Below are positions 63,560 through 64,000 of a stretch of 64,000 nucleotides of DNA, piece after piece. The notes under the pieces were generated by a model. It was not told where the DNA came from, searched no databases, and was given only the letters and a program-made list of their open reading frames with translations. The number at the start of each line of letters is the position of its first letter. The first letter of the stretch is position 1. Made by a program: the position numbers and the translations under genes. Source of the stretch: Saprospiraceae bacterium (GTDB taxonomy: Bacteria; Bacteroidota; Bacteroidia; Chitinophagales; Saprospiraceae); the NCBI GenBank assembly GCA_016709995.1, contig JADJLQ010000002.1, forward strand, positions 434,001 to 498,000. Reading direction: 5' to 3'.

Positions 63560-64000
63560 TCAATTTTTAATTCTGGATCTCACCTTTTGTACCTCGACCG
63601 CTGTTTTTAAACTGGGCCTTGCCTGCAGCACTTCAGGAGCTATCGTAGTCACTGTTGTCGGATTGGTTTTGAATTGTGCTTCTATCAAAATGGCATTGGC
63701 TTCTTTAAATTGAGGAGAAGATGCATCAATCGTTTTGAGGATTTCCAGTGCCTTGGCAGGTTGATTTAACTGCAATAATTTTTCTGAAAGCAGGATCTTA
63801 TCGGAAGTCAAGGCACTTTTCGGAGCAGCGACGGCAGAGACCTCCGTGTTGTTCTGAAGGATTTTTTTATCTACTTCAATAACTTTCGGATCAAGGCGCT
63901 CGCGAGGTACCTGCTGTGGGTCTACTTTTTTGTAATCCTCTTTGGCCTTTTGGTAATCTTTGTTTTTATTATACAGGTCACCCCGTCGTTCATAGAGTAT
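63560..64000 (-). CDS. TPR-repeat protein, C-terminal end (gene continues beyond window)
   Basis: The frame is open from the window edge to the stop at 63560, so the TTG-started shorter frame is not the real beginning. The visible 146 residues contain TPR-like helices (YERRGDLYNKNKDYQKAKED, then KILLSEKLLQLNQPAKALEI) joined by a Pro-rich linker. Such proteins serve as scaffolds. Family beyond TPR cannot be told from this part. Confidence 0.65.
   Translation of the reverse strand: MLYERRGDLYNKNKDYQKAKEDYKKVDPQQVPRERLDPKVIEVDKKILQNNTEVSAVAAPKSALTSDKILLSEKLLQLNQPAKALEILKTIDASSPQFKEANAILIEAQFKTNPTTVTTIAPEVLQARPSLKTAVEVQKVRSRIKN

Overview
The window looks like chromosomal DNA of a member of the Bacteroidota, probably an environmental Saprospiria- or Chitinophagia-like lineage; that rank is a guess. 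The phylum call rests on two SusC/SusD pairs, a LytS/LytTR signalling cluster, regulator-propeller sensor kinases, an HmuY-type haem lipoprotein, many lipoprotein signals, few Shine-Dalgarno sequences, and several upstream boxes matching the Bacteroidota -7 consensus TAnnTTTG. I saw no rRNA, tRNA, CRISPR array or intact insertion sequence.

Layout. 1-4669: end of a GPH/SLC45-type transporter, a YncE-propeller/phosphoesterase and a frameshifted SGNH hydrolase, in one direction. 4755-6131: a HicAB toxin-antitoxin module with a clear operator/promoter, then a 355-bp tandem duplication and a dead fragment of a PQQ-dehydrogenase gene. 6220-16547 (minus): an apparent operon of SusC, SusD, a propeller sensor kinase (frameshifted), a receiver protein, a receiver-LytS kinase and a LytTR regulator. 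17102-21581: a second PQQ-dehydrogenase fragment, then a haem/iron locus (HmuY-like lipoprotein, TonB receptor, divergent AraC regulator). 21628-34861: mixed metabolism (GT87 membrane protein, Doc toxin-antitoxin, D-aminoacylase, SDR, Gfo/Idh/MocA oxidoreductase, MscS channel, M19 dipeptidase, second YncE-phosphoesterase).

35114-47794 is the most unusual stretch: a frameshifted TIR/deoxyribosyltransferase-like protein, a SpoT-type HD hydrolase, an unrecognised probably beta-rich protein, a nitrilase with a jelly-roll-like N-terminus, a 1776-residue protein with two alpha/beta-hydrolase domains and a CHAT protease, and a membrane patatin-like protein whose nucleophile motif is altered. This could be a conflict or defence neighbourhood, but that is inference from domain types. 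47880-50341: M28 peptidase and MFS exporter, convergent across a repeated hairpin. 50673-59056: a second SusC/SusD pair, a secreted PI-PLC/GDPD-like phosphodiesterase, inositol oxygenase and a sodium:solute symporter, which together suggest inositol or phosphoinositide use. 59057-64000: repeat-rich spacer, DUF2461 protein, VOC protein, cysS, an unknown protein and a truncated TPR protein.

Three genes (SGNH hydrolase, sensor kinase, TIR-like protein) are each split in a way that one added base would restore, two of them at T runs. Either the assembly has homopolymer errors or these genes are decaying.
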